Shown piece after piece: positions 5,739-6,724 of a stretch of DNA of 6,724 bases; positions within the stretch are counted from its first letter, which is position 1; every line of letters begins with the position of its first letter. Origin of the DNA: Syntrophobacter sp. SbD2. GTDB taxonomy: Bacteria; Desulfobacterota; Syntrophobacteria; Syntrophobacterales; Syntrophobacteraceae. The translations under genes were made by a program, and so were the position numbers. The DNA lies in the NCBI GenBank assembly GCA_900290385.1, contig OMSV01000061.1, positions 2,150-8,873 on the forward strand, read 5' to 3'. The notes below the pieces were generated by a model, which had not been told where the DNA came from, did no database searches, and saw only the letters and a list, made by a program, of their open reading frames with translations.

Positions 5739-5752
5739 CTTCCGTCTTCCGT
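5739..5752 (-). repeat. gspF-gspH spacer made of two exact 7-bp units carrying the gspH ribosome binding site
   Basis: Between the gspF TAG (5755-5753) and the gspH ATG (5738-5736) the minus strand reads ACGGAAG ACGGAAG and nothing else. The first unit places GGAAGA 6 nt before the ATG, a good Shine-Dalgarno position. Confidence 0.8.
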
Positions 5753-6724
5753 CTAGAACTTTATGTCGTTGATTCCAAAGATAGCCGCATACATGCTCAT
5801 GACTATCAGACCGATAAGTCCGCCGGTGCACAAGATCACCAGGGGCTCCATAAGAGTCATGATCCTCTGAAGCGTCCTGTGAAGTTCTTTTTCAAAGTAT
5901 TCCGAAAGAGAGAGCAGGCCCGCTCCGAGGTTGCCCTGCTCTTCGGATATGCGCAACATTGTTCCCATTCGCGCCGGAAAAGCGGAATGGCTGCGAAAAA
6001 AATTGCTCATCGACCGCCCGGTTTTTATTTCCTGATGCAGGGGTGCTATCGACTCCCTTAGAACGGCATTCATAATCAGTTCCTGGCCGAGGCTGAGGGC
6101 CCTCAGAAGGGGGACCCCCGACTCCAGCATGGTCCCAAGCGTTCGGCAGAAGCGGGTGAGTTCGCCGTACAGGATCAAATAACGCGAAAATGGGAACCAG
6201 AACAGGCACTTATCCAGAAATCTCCTTGTATTTGGCCGGCGAAGAAGGTATTTGCCGACCCACCATCCCACTGCAATAGCTATCGGAACCAGCCATCCGA
6301 ACTCCTTGAGCCATACGCCGATATTGACCATAACCTGCGTGAGAAAAGGGACTTTCTGATTCAGGTCGTGAAAAATTTGCGCAAATTTGGGAATGACATA
6401 GACCAGCAGCACTATCACCGAAACCGCAGAGGTCCCCAGCAGGATAACAGGGTAGATCATCGATGATATCATGGCCTGTCGAAACGCGCGCCGCTGCTCA
6501 AGGTACTGGGCCAACCGCTTGAGGATAGGCCCGAGCGTGCCGCTTGCCTCGCCTGCCCTTATCATATGATCCGACAGGGAGCCGAATACATCTCGATAAT
6601 TACTCAAGGCGCCCGAGAGATCGTTTCCGGCCTGAACGCTTTCCCACAACTCTTGCAACATGCGCTGAAAGCGTTTGTGAGTCTGATTGCTGCTTAAGAG
6701 GCTAAGGGCGCGGTCAAGCGGCAA
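5753..6724 (-). CDS. gspF: Type II secretion inner-membrane platform protein GspF (5' end outside window)
   Basis: Polytopic inner-membrane protein that joins the GspE ATPase to the T2SS assembly platform. The window holds the last 323 residues; a full GspF is about 400 aa, so roughly the first 80 lie beyond the right edge, and the TTG at the edge is an internal Leu codon. Two T2SSF domains are visible. The first ends with IRAGEASGTLGPIL (about 55-68). The second (about 190-290) carries LGTMLESGVPLLRAL and RISEEQGNLGAGL. Predicted membrane segments lie near 90-112, 142-161 and 291-316, matching the three-helix plan of the family. It could in principle be a PilC homologue of a type IV pilus, but the following gspH-I-J-K run supports T2SS. 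The stop lies 14 nt before gspH. Confidence 0.95.
   Translation of the reverse strand: MPLDRALSLLSSNQTHKRFQRMLQELWESVQAGNDLSGALSNYRDVFGSLSDHMIRAGEASGTLGPILKRLAQYLEQRRAFRQAMISSMIYPVILLGTSAVSVIVLLVYVIPKFAQIFHDLNQKVPFLTQVMVNIGVWLKEFGWLVPIAIAVGWWVGKYLLRRPNTRRFLDKCLFWFPFSRYLILYGELTRFCRTLGTMLESGVPLLRALSLGQELIMNAVLRESIAPLHQEIKTGRSMSNFFRSHSAFPARMGTMLRISEEQGNLGAGLLSLSEYFEKELHRTLQRIMTLMEPLVILCTGGLIGLIVMSMYAAIFGINDIKF

Noticed and set aside
4000..5752. CRISPR-like array
   Set aside because: The repeats are 7-8 bp, contiguous and degenerate, with no spacers, and they lie inside coding sequence.
5739..5831. gspH start at 5831 (31 extra residues)
   Set aside because: It would lie inside gspF, lacks a better ribosome binding site, and gives a 57-residue leader; the ATG at 5738 has a well placed GGAAGA.
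6722..6724. TTG at the right edge as the start of gspF
   Set aside because: About 80 N-terminal residues of the family are missing before it; it is an internal Leu codon of a gene cut by the window edge.

Overview
The window is bacterial chromosomal DNA of roughly balanced base composition. Every recognisable gene lies on the minus strand. It carries the distal part of a type II secretion (T2SS) operon, a complete but decayed IS1380-type insertion sequence, and a Tat-signal metallophosphoesterase that runs off the left edge. A diderm with T2SS is certain from content. The gene style and the IS1380-type transposase would fit Desulfobacterota or a related anaerobic lineage, but the sequence does not settle the taxon.

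Layout, in the direction of transcription (right to left): 6724-5753 gspF (N-terminus outside the window); 5738-5235 gspH; 5230-4805 gspI; 4767-4078 gspJ; 4081-3146 gspK. Spacers are 14, 4 and 37 nt, and gspJ/gspK overlap by 4 nt, so this is one transcription unit. A strong Rho-independent terminator follows at 3035-2999. Next is the insertion sequence (1311-2996), bounded by 18-bp imperfect inverted repeats; its transposase is broken by a one-base frameshift near 1976. Last is a metallophosphoesterase starting at 1240, without a stop in the window.

How it fits together: GspF is the inner-membrane platform protein, and GspH, I, J and K are the minor pseudopilins that form or prime the pseudopilus tip. 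The phosphatase has a twin-arginine signal and all the metal-binding motifs of its family. Some Tat-exported phosphatases are taken across the outer membrane by T2SS, so it is a candidate substrate of the neighbouring machine (inference). The IS sits in the U-tract of the T2SS terminator. Removing it in thought places the phosphatase start about 210 bp after gspK, with only the terminator between them. The IS end also supplies a plausible -35 box for a hybrid promoter facing the phosphatase.

The most unusual signal is short-period repeat DNA at the 5' end of all four pseudopilin genes. It is in or just before the part encoding the cytoplasmic leader that prepilin peptidase removes: 7-bp units in gspH, gspJ and gspK, and 8-bp units in gspI. 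The gspF-gspH spacer is exactly two 7-bp units and carries the gspH ribosome binding site. No CRISPR array, tRNA or rRNA was seen, and no unknown multigene system was found.
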